From: Vitis vinifera
Lineage: Eukaryota > Streptophyta > Magnoliopsida > Vitales > Vitaceae
NCBI RefSeq assembly: GCF_030704535.1
Contig: NC_081819.1
Coordinates: 18,076,001-18,140,000, forward strand
Direction: 5' to 3'
Length of the DNA stretch: 64,000 nucleotides
Program-made: the position numbers and the translations under genes
The notes under the pieces: model-generated
The model's database searches: none
What the model was told of the DNA's origin: nothing
The model's input: only the letters and a program-made list of their open reading frames with translations
In this document: positions 1 through 12,000 of the stretch, one piece after another
Layout of the letters: each line of letters opens with the position of its first letter
How positions within the stretch are numbered: position 1 is the stretch's first letter

Positions 1-24
1 CAATTAGGCTATGGTGGGGTTATA

Positions 25-87
25 ATGATTAGGAAACTATGAGAGGCCTTGGTGATGTTATGATGATTAGGAAACTGTGAGAGGCCT
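25..87. repeat. Short direct repeat, 38-bp period
   Basis: A 25-bp word starting ATGATTAGGAAACT occurs at 25-49 and again at 63-87 with one mismatch. It lies in the PBF1 intron that opens the window. No coding sense was seen in 1-483. Confidence 0.7.
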
Positions 88-483
88 GAGGCCTGAAGCA
101 AAATTAATCAATTTTATCAACTAGTGGAGCTCCTTGGTGGTTTGTTTTCAATATCACGTCCCCTGTTTAACTTAGCCATGATCATCTCATTGTCTTCATA
201 TAGGCTATGTTTGCTTGAGCATAATTTTTGTGATATATTCTATTGTCATTCTTAAATAAAATTCACATTCTTTTGCTGAAACCGATATTTAGGATCTATT
301 ATCATGTTTGTTTTATCTATCAAAAAAAAAATAAAAAAATTATCATGTTTGTTCTAAAGGACGCAACTTTCTAGTTTTCAGCACACAATCTTTCATTGCT
401 TGGCATCCAAAAATTGTAAAGATGTAATATGAATGAAATGTCTCATTGCCTTTATTTATTTTTATTTCCTGATTTAATTACAG

Positions 484-1497
484 ATCTATCAGCATCAGCA
501 CAACAAGCAGATGAGTTGCCCTGCAATGGCTCAACTGCTCTCCAACACCCTCTACTATAAACGTTTCTTCCCTTATTATTCTTTTAACGTTTTAGGTGGC
601 CTTGATAATGAAGGTAATGTGATACAAACTTCTGATGCCAGCTATAAGCCTTCTGTCTGTATTAAGAAAATAATATCCTTTATTTTCATATACTTCAGGA
701 AAGGGTTGTGTCTTCACATACGATGCTGTGGGATCCTATGAGAAGGTTGGATATAGCTCCCAAGGTTCAGGTTCAACACTCATCATGCCTTTCTTGGACA
801 ACCAACTGAAATCTCCCAGCCCTCTTTTATTGCCTGCTCTGGTGTGTTCTTAAAGCTTGTTGCTTTGTTGATACATTTGCTCCACTGGTTAATCTTCCAT
901 GTGTGCCTGCTCTAAAATCCAAACTACTTGTGCAGGATGCTGTTACTCCTCTCTCTGAGCCAGAAGCAGTTGATTTAGTGAAAACTGTCTTTGCATCTGC
1001 AACTGAGAGGGATATATACACTGTAGGTTCTTTTCTCCACCTACTTGAAAGTAACATTTTTCACATAGAGCTGTTATGCTCTTTTAACTATGTTGGATCC
1101 TTGAAAGTGCTTCAGGTTTCTTTAAGGGTCCTTTTGGACTATACTGATTTTCATATAGGCAGTTTGCATTGCAGCTCAACCTCTAAACTAATTGCTCATA
1201 TAGCAGTCGATCTGGATCTATATTTTGTAGGACACTTGGATGATTACTAAAATTATTACTTGTTGAAAAATTATAATCACTACTATAACATGAGACTGAG
1301 TGTCTTGAGTACTGGTATGATAATGTTGCATTGAAAGAGAAGCATATGTGATTCATATGTTGTAGCATACAGTTCATCCATTCAATACGGCCCTCTCCAA
1401 CTTTTCTCTGGATGTTTTGCAGGGAGACAAGCTGGAAATTGTCATCTTAAATGCTAGTGGAATTCGTCGTGAGTACATGGATCTTAGGAAAGATTGA
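484..1497 (+). CDS. PBF1: 20S proteasome subunit beta type-1 (beta-6), 3' part
   Basis: Non-catalytic beta-6 subunit of the 20S proteasome core, part of the two inner beta rings of the protein-degrading barrel in cytosol and nucleus. Four exons are seen: 484-613, 699-841, 936-1022 and 1423-1497, with GT-AG borders and consistent phases, ending in TGA. They encode 144 residues. Visible family signatures are IYQHQHNKQMSCPAMAQLL at the first exon, GKGCVFTYDAVGSYE in the second, PLSEPEAVDLVKTVFASATE in the third and the ending EYMDLRKD. From my recollection of the Arabidopsis protein (about 223 residues), roughly the first 80 residues are missing and lie upstream of base 1. This subunit normally lacks the catalytic N-terminal threonine; that region is not in the window. 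The exon 2 donor (GTGTGT at 842) is weak but keeps the frame. Confidence 0.95.
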
Positions 1498-2010
1498 TGG
1501 TTCAAGTGGGATTGGAATACGGAATGTTCTCAGATGATAGCTGTTGGGACGAGTCTCTTGATATCTGCATGACTAATGAATTATCAGTCCTTTAGCTGCT
1601 TGCATTCCAATTTGAACACAAGTTTTCCTACTTAATAGAAATGTTGCAACTGTGACACCTCTGTTGGAATTTCAGTGCTTAGCATGATATTTTTTGTCTG
1701 CAGTTTGCTCTATATACATTTTATCTAAGTTTGGGATTATCGAAAATTATATGGGAAATGTTTCCATTAAAATGCAACGCTACTTCCACCTCTGAGTAGA
1801 ATAAAGTGTCAAGTCTTTGAAAACAACTCATGTGATTCTCCAAAAGAATATGAAATCTCGAGCATAGATAATCTTTAAATCTAGGATGCATCATTCTTGT
1901 GAGTTGCACTGGAGTCCGTATAACAAATTGCCCATCACGAAAAACCATAGTTATGTTCCATTTTGGTTTTCCCCTCTACCAAAAGATCAGGGAAGGAGCA
2001 GATTTTTTCC
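1498..2010. other. Convergent 3' UTR space between PBF1 and the DUF1499 gene
   Basis: AT-rich sequence between two stop codons facing each other (PBF1 TGA at 1495-1497, DUF1499 TGA at 2011-2013). It should hold both 3' UTRs, which may overlap. Open frames here have no family resemblance. Confidence 0.6.
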
Positions 2011-3135
2011 TCATATGCTGTCTTCTGAAGCCCATCCCTTTTTTTCTAGCTCTAACCTCAATGCCTGTAATGAATGCCGAATGCCTTGTTATTTGGCAGA
2101 ATGATACGTAGGGCCCTACACAACATGTTGACACTGTGGGGGAAGCTTACCTTGATTCTCTTTCGATTCACCTCAAAATCAAAGTTTCCCAGGCGAGATG
2201 CGGACCTATACTCCACAATAGGCTTCTTACCAGGTGGGAACCAAAACTCCACATCATCCACAATCTGCTTGCACACAAACAAGTAACAATGCTCAGCAAG
2301 TTCATAACACTGTGATTTGATATTTGGAAAGTAATTGGGAGTGGTAAGAGGCACCTACCCCTAGGATGGGGCTTTCATATTCAACGTGCACATAATCATC
2401 TTTCTTCTCCACTATTCTTGGTGTATACTTATCTGGTTTAGTTGTTTTTATCTGCAAATAGGCATTTAGCTCCTTCCAGTTGTTGAATTAAAAAAAAGAT
2501 ACTGGCCTTAAAACTTTCCCAGAATATATAGACCCTCTTAGGCTCTTACCACTTGAAGAAGCTCCTCCATTGCCTCTTCTCTTCTCACTGCCTTTCGCCT
2601 CCTTCCTCTCTCTGGATTGTAGTTCCTGTAATACAAAAATCCGCTCACTGGCATATTTGATTGACTATTGGATTGGGTACCCAAAAAGAAACGAAGGCCA
2701 CATACCAAGGAGGGGTATAGTGGATTAGATCACTGCTGTTCTCGGAAGTGGATATGCAGTTATTAGTGGCCGGACACAGTGACAGAGACAGTGTGTTCTT
2801 CTGCACCCCAAGGTAATCAGGCTTTTCTCCGCTACATCACCAAATCTCTCATCAGTTCTCTAATCCATATTCTCAACACCAAATCCAGTCACGTCTGAAA
2901 GCAAAGAAAGAGTTACCTGAATTTGAAGATGGCGCCGAGCACAGCTATTTCGCTGCTCCTCAGTATTATTTCTCTGACAAGAGATGGAAATTTGGGTTTC
3001 AGAGAGAGAGAGAGAGAGAGAGAGAAAGACGGAAGAGAGAGAGAGAGAGAGTGGATTACCTTCGACTGATTTGGTGAGTGCGTTTATCGGTGTTGTTTTG
3101 CTGCAAAAGGATGAGGCGGGGAAGGGTGGAGCCAT
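2011..3135 (-). CDS. DUF1499 family protein, complete
   Basis: Seven exons on the minus strand: 3135-3060, 2971-2917, 2831-2706, 2625-2550, 2451-2359, 2264-2151 and 2064-2011. All joins are GT-AG with matching phases and give 197 residues. The domain core is clear: VEYESPILG, then VDDVEFWFPPGKK, then YRSASRLGNFDFEVNRKRIK and ALRLELEKKGW near the C-terminus. This is the DUF1499 pattern known from plants and cyanobacteria, whose function is not established. The first 25 residues are rich in Ser, Pro, Thr and Lys and could be an organelle transit peptide, which fits a cyanobacterial-type protein, but that is inference. The start was placed at ATG 3133-3135 because exon 1 then joins exon 2 in frame through the acceptor CAGAG; the acceptor two bases upstream would bring in a stop. 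An in-frame upstream ATG gives a poor, low-complexity extension. Confidence 0.88.
3001..3051. repeat. (GA)n microsatellite
   Basis: Two GA runs separated by AAGACGGA lie in intron 1 of the DUF1499 gene. Read on the minus strand they form a CT-rich polypyrimidine tract just upstream of the exon 2 acceptor, where they could influence splicing. Confidence 0.85.
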
Positions 3136-4272
3136 TGTAGAATATGGTGTAATTGCGGTAGTAACAGCGGGTGAGTGGTGATGACAGTGAAGCCATTGTT
3201 GGAGCTCCACTCCTTTCCCTGCTCTCTGCAACTTCGAGCTTCTCCTTTCATTCGTTTATCTTATTCCCACTAAATACAATATTTGCCCATACGAAGATAT
3301 TACTATGTTGCATCCTGAAACGACGTGGTCCAGGTATTTTATGAACAAATTCAAAAAAAAAAAAAAAAAAAAAAACACAAAAAACGAAAAAAAGATAAAA
3401 GAGGATAAAAAATATTTTTGAAAAATAGTTTTTAAAAATTGTTATCCGATTTTTATAAAATAAAATTTTATTTGAAAAACTAAAATATTTTTTTTTACTA
3501 TTTTTAATGTTTAAAAATAGCTTTTTATATTTATTGTTTTATTTTAAGTTATTTTATATATTTACATAATTATTTTTAAAAATACTTATAAAAAATCAAA
3601 TAAAAATAATATAAAATAACTAAAAATATTATTTAATAATACTATTTTCTATTTTCAAAAACAAAAAATAAAAAATAGTTTTTTATTATCAAACGTAACC
3701 AAAAAGTCTATTTTGAAAAATAGTTTTCAAATAAATTCTAAGGTATTTTTTTTTGTTTTGAAAAACAAAAAAGTGTTCAAACATTTTCGAATTTAATAAA
3801 ACTAAAAAAAAAATAGAAAATATGTACATTTTTTGTTTTTCCAAAATAATAAAATTAGAAGTTTATCCAATCGGACTAATTTTAAATTTTTTAACATTCT
3901 TATTCTATTGAGAAAACAAAACAATGAAAAAAATAAAAAATTTGATTAAGCATACAATTTTAAATGGTTTTTATTTATTTTTATTATAAAAAATGCATTA
4001 AAAATTATGATTGTTTCTAATCATTTTATTAACTTAATGAATATTTGAAAATATGTTTTGCTTAGAAAAAAAGAAAAAAAAAGCAGCAGCTGAGACAAAC
4101 GGTCCCTAAGTAAAGCTCCTCTAAAACGGAACCGTCTTATAATTTAGTCATTTTCTTACAGGGGCGGGTAGAAGAAACAAAGAAGATGCATGTCAACAGT
4201 TTTTAACTTTTTAAATAAAACCCCATTTGGGCTTCTACAAGAAGCTGAACTCCCTCTGTCTCATCCTCTAGA
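3136..4272. other. Intergenic, divergent promoter space of the DUF1499 gene and KU80 copy 1
   Basis: Bases 3340-4080 are strongly AT-rich low-complexity sequence, including a long A run near 3352-3375, with no gene seen. From about 4090 the sequence becomes similar to the region before KU80 copy 2 (from about 16150), so the KU80 duplication included this promoter. The two genes flanking the gap are transcribed away from each other. Confidence 0.6.
4163..4170 (+). promoter_or_regulatory. Possible degraded E2F-like site upstream of KU80 copy 1
   Basis: GGCGGGTA lies about 100 bp before the ATG, within GGGGCGGG. The homologous position before copy 2 reads GGCGGGAA, which matches the E2F core. 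The regulatory role is inference from sequence only. Confidence 0.3.
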
Positions 4273-5986
4273 ATGGCTCGAAATAAGGTGATTTTCACTA
4301 AAATCGAAAGCTCTTTGCTGCTGTAGTGTTTTGTACCTGTATTGATTTTGGTTTTGTGCAGCAGTCCGCTGACACTTGTTTTTGTTGGTTTGAAAATACA
4401 TAAAATGTTCCAGATGATGCCTCACTTGTCATATCCTCTGTTGGGTTATAGGGCTTTCGATTTGTTTGTGTTCTTTATTTGCTGATTTTGAATAGCAGAG
4501 TTAGTGTTAATATACGAGTTAAGTTAATTAAGCTGTGAAAATAGGGTGACTCTGGTCAGAGTTCATTGTTTGTGATTGGGTTTCTGCTGGTTTGGATTTG
4601 GCTTTAGGGGTCGGAAATTTTTGTGTATATTTATTGTGTTTGCTTCGTTTTAATAAAGGGGGTTGTAGAAAAATGGAAATAATTTGGGGGATGTTTCATT
4701 TTCAGATATATATTTTTTTTTGGGTAAAAAAGAACGCAGAAACTGGGAAACATTTTCTGATGTTCTTGGAGAAACTGGTCCTTTTTGGGGAAAAGGGTTT
4801 CTTGGAAAGACCTTGCTGAACAAATCTTCCACAGTTTTTCTCTTCTTTGGGTATGGAACCAAGCATGTCTTTAATTTTTTTGCTAGCAGGTTGGTCCTAG
4901 CTCAGTGGCAATGGCACTTGATTCTGGTGTGAACTAGGGCATCCTGATTCTGGTCTGCTTGGGTGCTGCTAATCTTTTTCAATTCCTATAAAATGGCCTG
5001 CAAAAAAGATACATGCTAAATGAGGGTAGGTTGGAAAATGTGATACATGTGTGATTTAGGAGTTGCCCAGGAATCTGATTGCTCTTTGGGATATTTGTAT
5101 GTTTTGCAGTATCATTTCTTTGCTTTGGTTTTTCTTTTTCTCGCAAGCTGGAAAATGTTTTAAGGTAGGGAGCTGACCACCTTGAAACTTTGAAGCCATT
5201 GCTAAACCAAGTAGCTGGGTGGATTTTTTTTTTAATCTGGCTGGATTTTTGGGTTTTACAGAAACCCATTGATTTTATGGCCGTCAGAATTTTTTTCCTT
5301 CCAATTTGCATCTATTCAATAGCTTGTGTTTCCAATAATTATCTGCCCTTCTTGTTGCCTTTTGAGAGTTCTTCTTAGTCACACAGGGAAATGTTGATTC
5401 ATTTCATCAGGAAAAACAATCATGGTTATAGCTTTTCAACACATCTAGGAAGGCCTGAGTGATAGAGCTCCTACAATTTGAGGGATTCAATCATTTAAAT
5501 GCTCTATGTGGGGCATGAAACTATGAGTACTTGTTTTTGGAGGAACTATTCCGCTGATAAAGTATTTAGATTATGCATCTACCTATTACTCTAGCACTTA
5601 ATCTCTTCTGTGAACTTCACAAACATTTAGCTAAAGTTACTGCCATCCACTCTTTAGGAATAAGTAGACAATGAAGGATACTTGGGTGCGAAAATAGGCC
5701 GGATCATGAAACCAATTTATCTTCAGATGGTGGCAGTGGAGATACATTCTTTACTGTACTTATTTTTTTGGGGGTAGAATACATTCCTTACTGTACTTAC
5801 AAATATTATGTATTCCTTTAACAGGAGGCATTGCTTTTATTGCTTGATGTCAGTCCATCAATGCACACTTTTCTGCCAGAGGTTGAAAAGCTCTGCTCCA
5901 TGCTATTACAGAAGAAGGCACGTGTTTCAGTTTTTAATTACTTTAGTGATCTACTTCTTTGTCAGTTTGTTGTTGCTGTAGTTTTT

Positions 5987-6017
<31 letters not shown>

Positions 6018-9000
6018 GGGGTGGTGGTTGGTTGCTTTTCTTTTCGGGGTAGGGGGTTTGTTTAGGGTGAAGAATGTCATTTGGAAATAGAACTATGTAT
6101 CTGCAAGTTTATTCTTGGTGGGGGGTGGGTTCAATCTTCTGTTTCAACTTTATGTTTGACTATTGCAGATTTTCAGTTGTTATCCTTAAGATCTAACATG
6201 GGGACCTGCGTGGGTTTCTGTTTATGGAATGAAAGAGTGAAAGAGAGAACACCATCTGTTATTTATGGTGTCTTGCCTTTTGTAGAAATTATTCTAATTT
6301 TCTCACTGTAATAATTGCAGCTGATTTACAGCAAAAATGATGAAGTGGGAATTGTTTTATTTGGAACTGAAGGTACATTTGAGTTTTTTACTGAATAATC
6401 ATTTACATGTTGATGCAATATATGTTTTTTTTTGGATAGGCAAGAGGCAAGATATTAATAAGCATCAAAAAAGGCGCACAAAGTACACAAGATGTATACA
6501 AGTGTGCTACAGGGCAGAAGAAGAAGAGAGAAAATAAAAACTCTTCCTCCCCTTACTTGCACTCTAACCAATTGACAAAATCTACCATAAACATGGACAC
6601 ATCCTCTAATCTCCCTTTGATCCACTCCAAAAAATTACACATAAAGAAGGAATTAATCTTTTGATTTGATAACTCAACGTTGTTAAAAGCCCTAATATCA
6701 GAATCTATCTAATATACATCATTTGATCTTTGCATGCCTCACAAAAAATCAGGGTGTTGTCGGAAAACAATGGGTGAGACATTTCCACTCCCTTGCCACT
6801 GTTACCTCCCGATTCCCACCTTAAAACTTGAGATGAAACCCCTCTCCCTTACTCTTACTAGAAGTGGCTAAGAGTCTCCATCACCATAACAAATAGAACA
6901 CCATTTAAACCATCCAGTTCAGTAGGAGTACCATTAACAATCACTCAGTACCTATCTGTTGATATACACCATTTAATCCACTTTTGGCCAAAACCCATTT
7001 TCTCCTAAACCGTAAGCAGCAAACACCAATTAACATGATCATAGAGCTTAATGTTAAGTTTGCATAGAATGCGATTAGAACAACTCTTCAACCTTGAATC
7101 AATGACCTCATTTGCAACAAGAACACCGCTCAAAACTTGTCTCCCTTCAATAAAGGCATTTTGAGAGCTAGAGGCTGCCCTGCACATCTATTTGCTACTG
7201 CCCTTTGGTAGTAATTTGTGCAGACTCTCCACCAGACTAATTGGCCTAAAGTCCTTCAAATCTCCTGCTTCACCTTTTTTTTTTTTTTTGAGATTAAGAT
7301 CAAGAAAGTGGCATTTAAACTTCTTTCATGAGCCCTTGCTCATAGAATTTCCTTAAGAATCCCAACATTTCACTCTTTACAAAGTCCTAACATAGCTGCC
7401 AAGGGTCTATAGTGAACGCATTAGGTCCCGGGGTTTTATCCCCATTCAAAGCTGGGAGGGCAGGGAAAACTTCCTCCTCTGAAAAAGGCAACTCCAAACT
7501 CCTAGCTTCCTTTGCTCTCAAATGCAACTCCAAACTCCAAACTCCAAACTCCTGCTCACCTATGTTTTTCATGGTTTGAGTTTGTGATGCAGAGAAGCTA
7601 TTTCTGGTTGGTACTCAGCAGTACCAAGCAACCTGCCAATTGCATTAGACAAAAAAAAAGAAGTGAATCTTTTATTTGTTATTATCTAAATGCATTGAGG
7701 TAGTGTAAGAGTGAGAAAATTAGAAGAATCAAACTCAATCTACGTTGTTTTATCTCTTGGTACCTCATACCAGGTATGGTGTTTCTCACGTATATAACAT
7801 TCAGAACATCAATAATCTCTTCCAGTAATGTTGGTATTGTACTTAAGCTACTGCTGATTTTCAGCAAAGTTTCATATATTATCAATGTTCCTATTCTTGG
7901 AAAGATGTAGGATTAACTAATTACAGAAATGTTGTTAATTCATACATTCCTGGAATTCTCAGATACCAATAATGAGCTGACAAAGGAAGTGGGAGGATAT
8001 GAGCATGTGGTGGTCTTACGACATATCAAAGTTGTTGATGGTGATCTTGTTGAAGCTTTACAGCAGCTTCCACGAGGAACTGTTGCTGGTGATTGTATCC
8101 AATAGTTTACATAGATTACTTTTGTTAACACTTGTCTTTAACAAGAGAATTAGAAACCACTTTTTCTATAGTTTATTCTACACAAAATATTATTGCTTCT
8201 CAACAGACATTTTCTGCTTTTAGTATTGACATTCCAAAGCTCCTTGAACTCCCAACACAATTGTTATTTTCTTTGAGCAAAGATCAGAACTCTCTTCAAT
8301 TGTAATTTTTTTGCTCAAGTAAACGAATTTCATTCATGCATTTTTCTCTCCAATGTCAACAGTTAAATATGCTATCCCAGGAATGCATTCCTTGTTTTAT
8401 GTTGTTATTCAAGTCTTAACTAATTTTACTCATGATGTCAAGTAATTTAATAGGTCCTACACAGAATATCAGCTAATGTTTCAATTTTTAAGATTGCCTA
8501 GAATTGCTTTTGATACGATGAAGTATATTATTTCACAAAATTTTCCCATTTTAAATTTGGTAAATTTTTAGTGGTTCTCATTGGAAGGTGTAGGGGGATA
8601 CTTCTTGATATTATTCTGAGGCAACAGTTTAGAAAGGAAGTGAGCCAGTGAACTGCCAATTGCTCATATTTAGGCATCATATTTTCATATCCTTGATTCC
8701 CTAACTTCATTGATAGTTCTTGATGCCATTGTTGTTGGGATGGATATGTTGATAAAGAAATTTGGATCTACAAACAAGGGAAAAAAACGTCTTTGTCTTA
8801 TTACAAGCGCACTATGTCCTATCAAAGATCCTTATGAAGGAACAAAAGAAGATCAAATTGGTACCATTGCTGAACAAATGTCTGCACATGGCATGAAACT
8901 AGAATGTATAGTTGCAAGGGGGAGGCTGAGTGGCAATGTGGATATGAGAATAATGGATGAGAATGATCTTCTGTTGAAACTATTTTCAACAAAAACAACT

Positions 9001-12000
9001 GCAAAGACACTGTATGTTGAGACTCCAACTTCATTATTAGGTGCCCTTAGAACTCGAAGCATAGCACCTGTTACAATATTCAGGGGTGATCTTGAACTAA
9101 GCCCCAAAATGAGGATCAAGGTGAGATTTATGGCATGTTACCCATATAATCGTGAAGTAAACTTAATATTTTTATTTACTGTTAATTGTTCCATACTGTT
9201 TTTTCCTACCTATGAAAGGAACTATGTATTTTAAAGGAGATTAATAACATGTATGTATGTACATATCCATGTAATGAACATCTAATTGTGTGTGTATGTG
9301 TACCTCTATTTATTTATTTATTTGTTCTCTTCTTCTTTGCTTTTTTTTTTTTTTTGTGATTAATAACTATGTTGCTCACTTGCTCTTCAAGCATTGTAAT
9401 GATTGTCACATTGTATCATATCAAATCGCAAATAGTTAAATATTCTTGTTTCAACTATTGCACCTTCCTATGACTACCCTGATGCCTTTGGATATGTCAT
9501 TGCTAGATCCTGGGCCTGTGCATTAGCTGTTTGTCTGGCTGTGTACAGAAGAGGGCATGCAATTGCATTACAGTTCATGTTTAGCTGTTCCTTTACCCTG
9601 GTATTTATTAATTGCATTTCATTAGCATTCTATGCCTCTAGGCATGCTCTAATATCAAATCAACTTGGTCCCCTACGTAAAGCATTCCTGTTGAAGCTTG
9701 TCATTGCTTGATTTCTTAAGGTATCGTAACATGAATCTATATTTCTGTTTCAAAGTAGTAGTTCTATCTTATTAATATTCTGAGAGATAAAAATTGTTAG
9801 TGTTAATCTCAATTGTCAACAACGTTATAGGGGCATGTGCAAGGAAATTCTAGATACTGCCATCGCTATACGATTAGTAACGAATCTTTTGATTAAAACC
9901 CACTTAGAAAGTGCCAATTCTTTCTCTACTAGGAAAACCAATATTTTATATATAAGCACCAATCAAAAGAAGGAGTGCATCTCTAATAGGAAGTGCCAAT
10001 TGATTTTAGGAGACATCTACAGGTTCTTGTGTAGGTTCTGCCGATCAAGGGAGGTGTAGTGGATGAATGGAGAAGGAACAGAGGCAACATGCTGGCTTGA
10101 ATGTATAGTAAAGCGTAGTCTGGGGGAGAATGAGGATGAGCTGAGAGCACAGGGAGGGTGTTTCTCAGAAGGAAGTACTCCAGAAAATCTGAAGTCCTGG
10201 GGTGCTACATGGGCAATTTTGCTCGTCAGAACCAATAGCAGCTTGATCATGCTGTTATTACAGATATCTAGCTGCTCAGTGCTAGATGCTGTGTTAGAAA
10301 GGCCAGTTAAGGCTGTGGGTTGACAGTGTCACCAAATGGAGGTTGCAGCTGAGTTACCTACAGGGAAAATAATTGCTCCATTACTAGAGGAGAACTCTCT
10401 TTCCCTACAAGCGAGTGGTAGAGGTTGATGCAGCCTCAGTGGGCTGGGGCTGCTTTAACAAACATGTAAATAAAAAGGCCCCTCCAGGCATTCTATTCGT
10501 TGGAGCTGGGGTCAATATTACTTGCCATTGACAAGTTCCAAGCTTACTTAGCCTCAGTCATGCTCCCCAAGCCAGTGTCTAGCAAGTAGCCTTATCTGTG
10601 GTGCCTGGTGTTTTGTCACACTGGCATGCAGTAGTCCTGAAGGAAAAGAAGGCCTTTGCCAGAAAGTCACCAGGGAAATGACCTTGGAGACTTCAGGATT
10701 GTGGTGCTGTTGTTTTTTGCCAAGTTCAGATAAGGCACCCTAGTGCAGGTGATCAAATGGGCCACATGGGTATTGCCTTTTGATGGGATGGGGGGGGGAG
10801 ATCATGCCATATGGCGCTTTGTGATGCCAGAGTTTGCATTGTGTTGGAACCTTGTGACCTTCTCTAACCAACTTTTGTACGCTTAATAATGCCAGAACAT
10901 CTTATTAATTACTATGTAATTGCCATTCTTGCTTATATGTTTTGGATGCTTCCTTCATATTCTTATGTTTGTGTTCTTAATTGCTATTACGTTCCACCAT
11001 TGCAACTTCATGCATACAAGTGTAACATCATTATTTGAAAAAAAAAAAAAAAAAACTTTGAAATTCATTTTGTTCCAACTTTGATATGGACTAGGTATGG
11101 GTTTACAAGAAAACGGCTGAGGAGAGGTTCCCCACTCTGAAGCAATATTCTGATCAGGCTCCTCCAACTGATAAATTTGCCACGCATGAGGTGAAGGTAG
11201 ATTTTGAGTACAAAAGCGTTGAAGAATCTAGCAAAGTTGTACCCCCAGAGCAAAGGATTAAAGGTTATCGTTATGGGCCTCAAGTTATTCCTATTTCATC
11301 CGCAGAATGGGAAGCTGTCAAGTTCAAACCAGAAAAGGGTGTGAAGCTTTTAGGATTTACTGATGCTTCAAATGTAATGCGGTAAAATTAGCCATCCTTT
11401 TACTTGGATCCATATGATGTAGCATTGGTTAATGCCAATTAGAATAATTAGGATCATTTGGCTTACTTGTTTCTTTCCTCCTTATCTGTCTTTCATGTCA
11501 AAGCCACTATTATATGCACGATGTCAACATCTTCATTGCTGAGCCGAGCAATACAAAGGCCATGCTCGCAGTTTCTGCCTTAGCAAGAGCAATGAAGGAA
11601 ATGAATAAGGTAGCAATTTTGCGCTGTGTATGGAGACAAGGACAGGGAAGTGTTGTCATAGGGATCTTGACACCCAATGTGTCTGACAAAGATGATATCG
11701 TAAGTTCTCATGTGCAATTTTATTACATCCCTTGAAGTTGTTGGTTGGTCACATCCCTTAAGCAAGCTTGTTGGATTTGCTGCACAGCCAGATTCATTTT
11801 ACTTCAATGTACTTCCTTATGCTGAGGATGTTCGGGAATTTCAGTTTCCATCTTTCAGTAATCTCCCTGCATCGTGGCAGCCGAATGAAGAACAGCAAGA
11901 GGCAGCAGATAACTTGGTCAAGATGCTTGACCTTGCACCATCTGGCAGCAAGGAGACTCTACTGCCTGATTTGACACCAAATCCTGTTCTGGAGGTAATT

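Noticed and set aside
2860..3231. Minus-strand frame of 123 codons at the DUF1499 5' end
   Set aside because: It reads through intron 1 and the CT repeat; only the MAPPF portion belongs to the gene and the rest is in the wrong frame.
5918..5923. Extending KU80 exon 2 by four bases to use a GT donor
   Set aside because: It shifts the frame relative to exon 3 in both copies and adds residues absent from the family; a GC donor fits better.
5831..6052. Frame continuing from KU80 exon 2 into a polyglycine tail
   Set aside because: The tail is the T/G homopolymer of intron 2, not protein.
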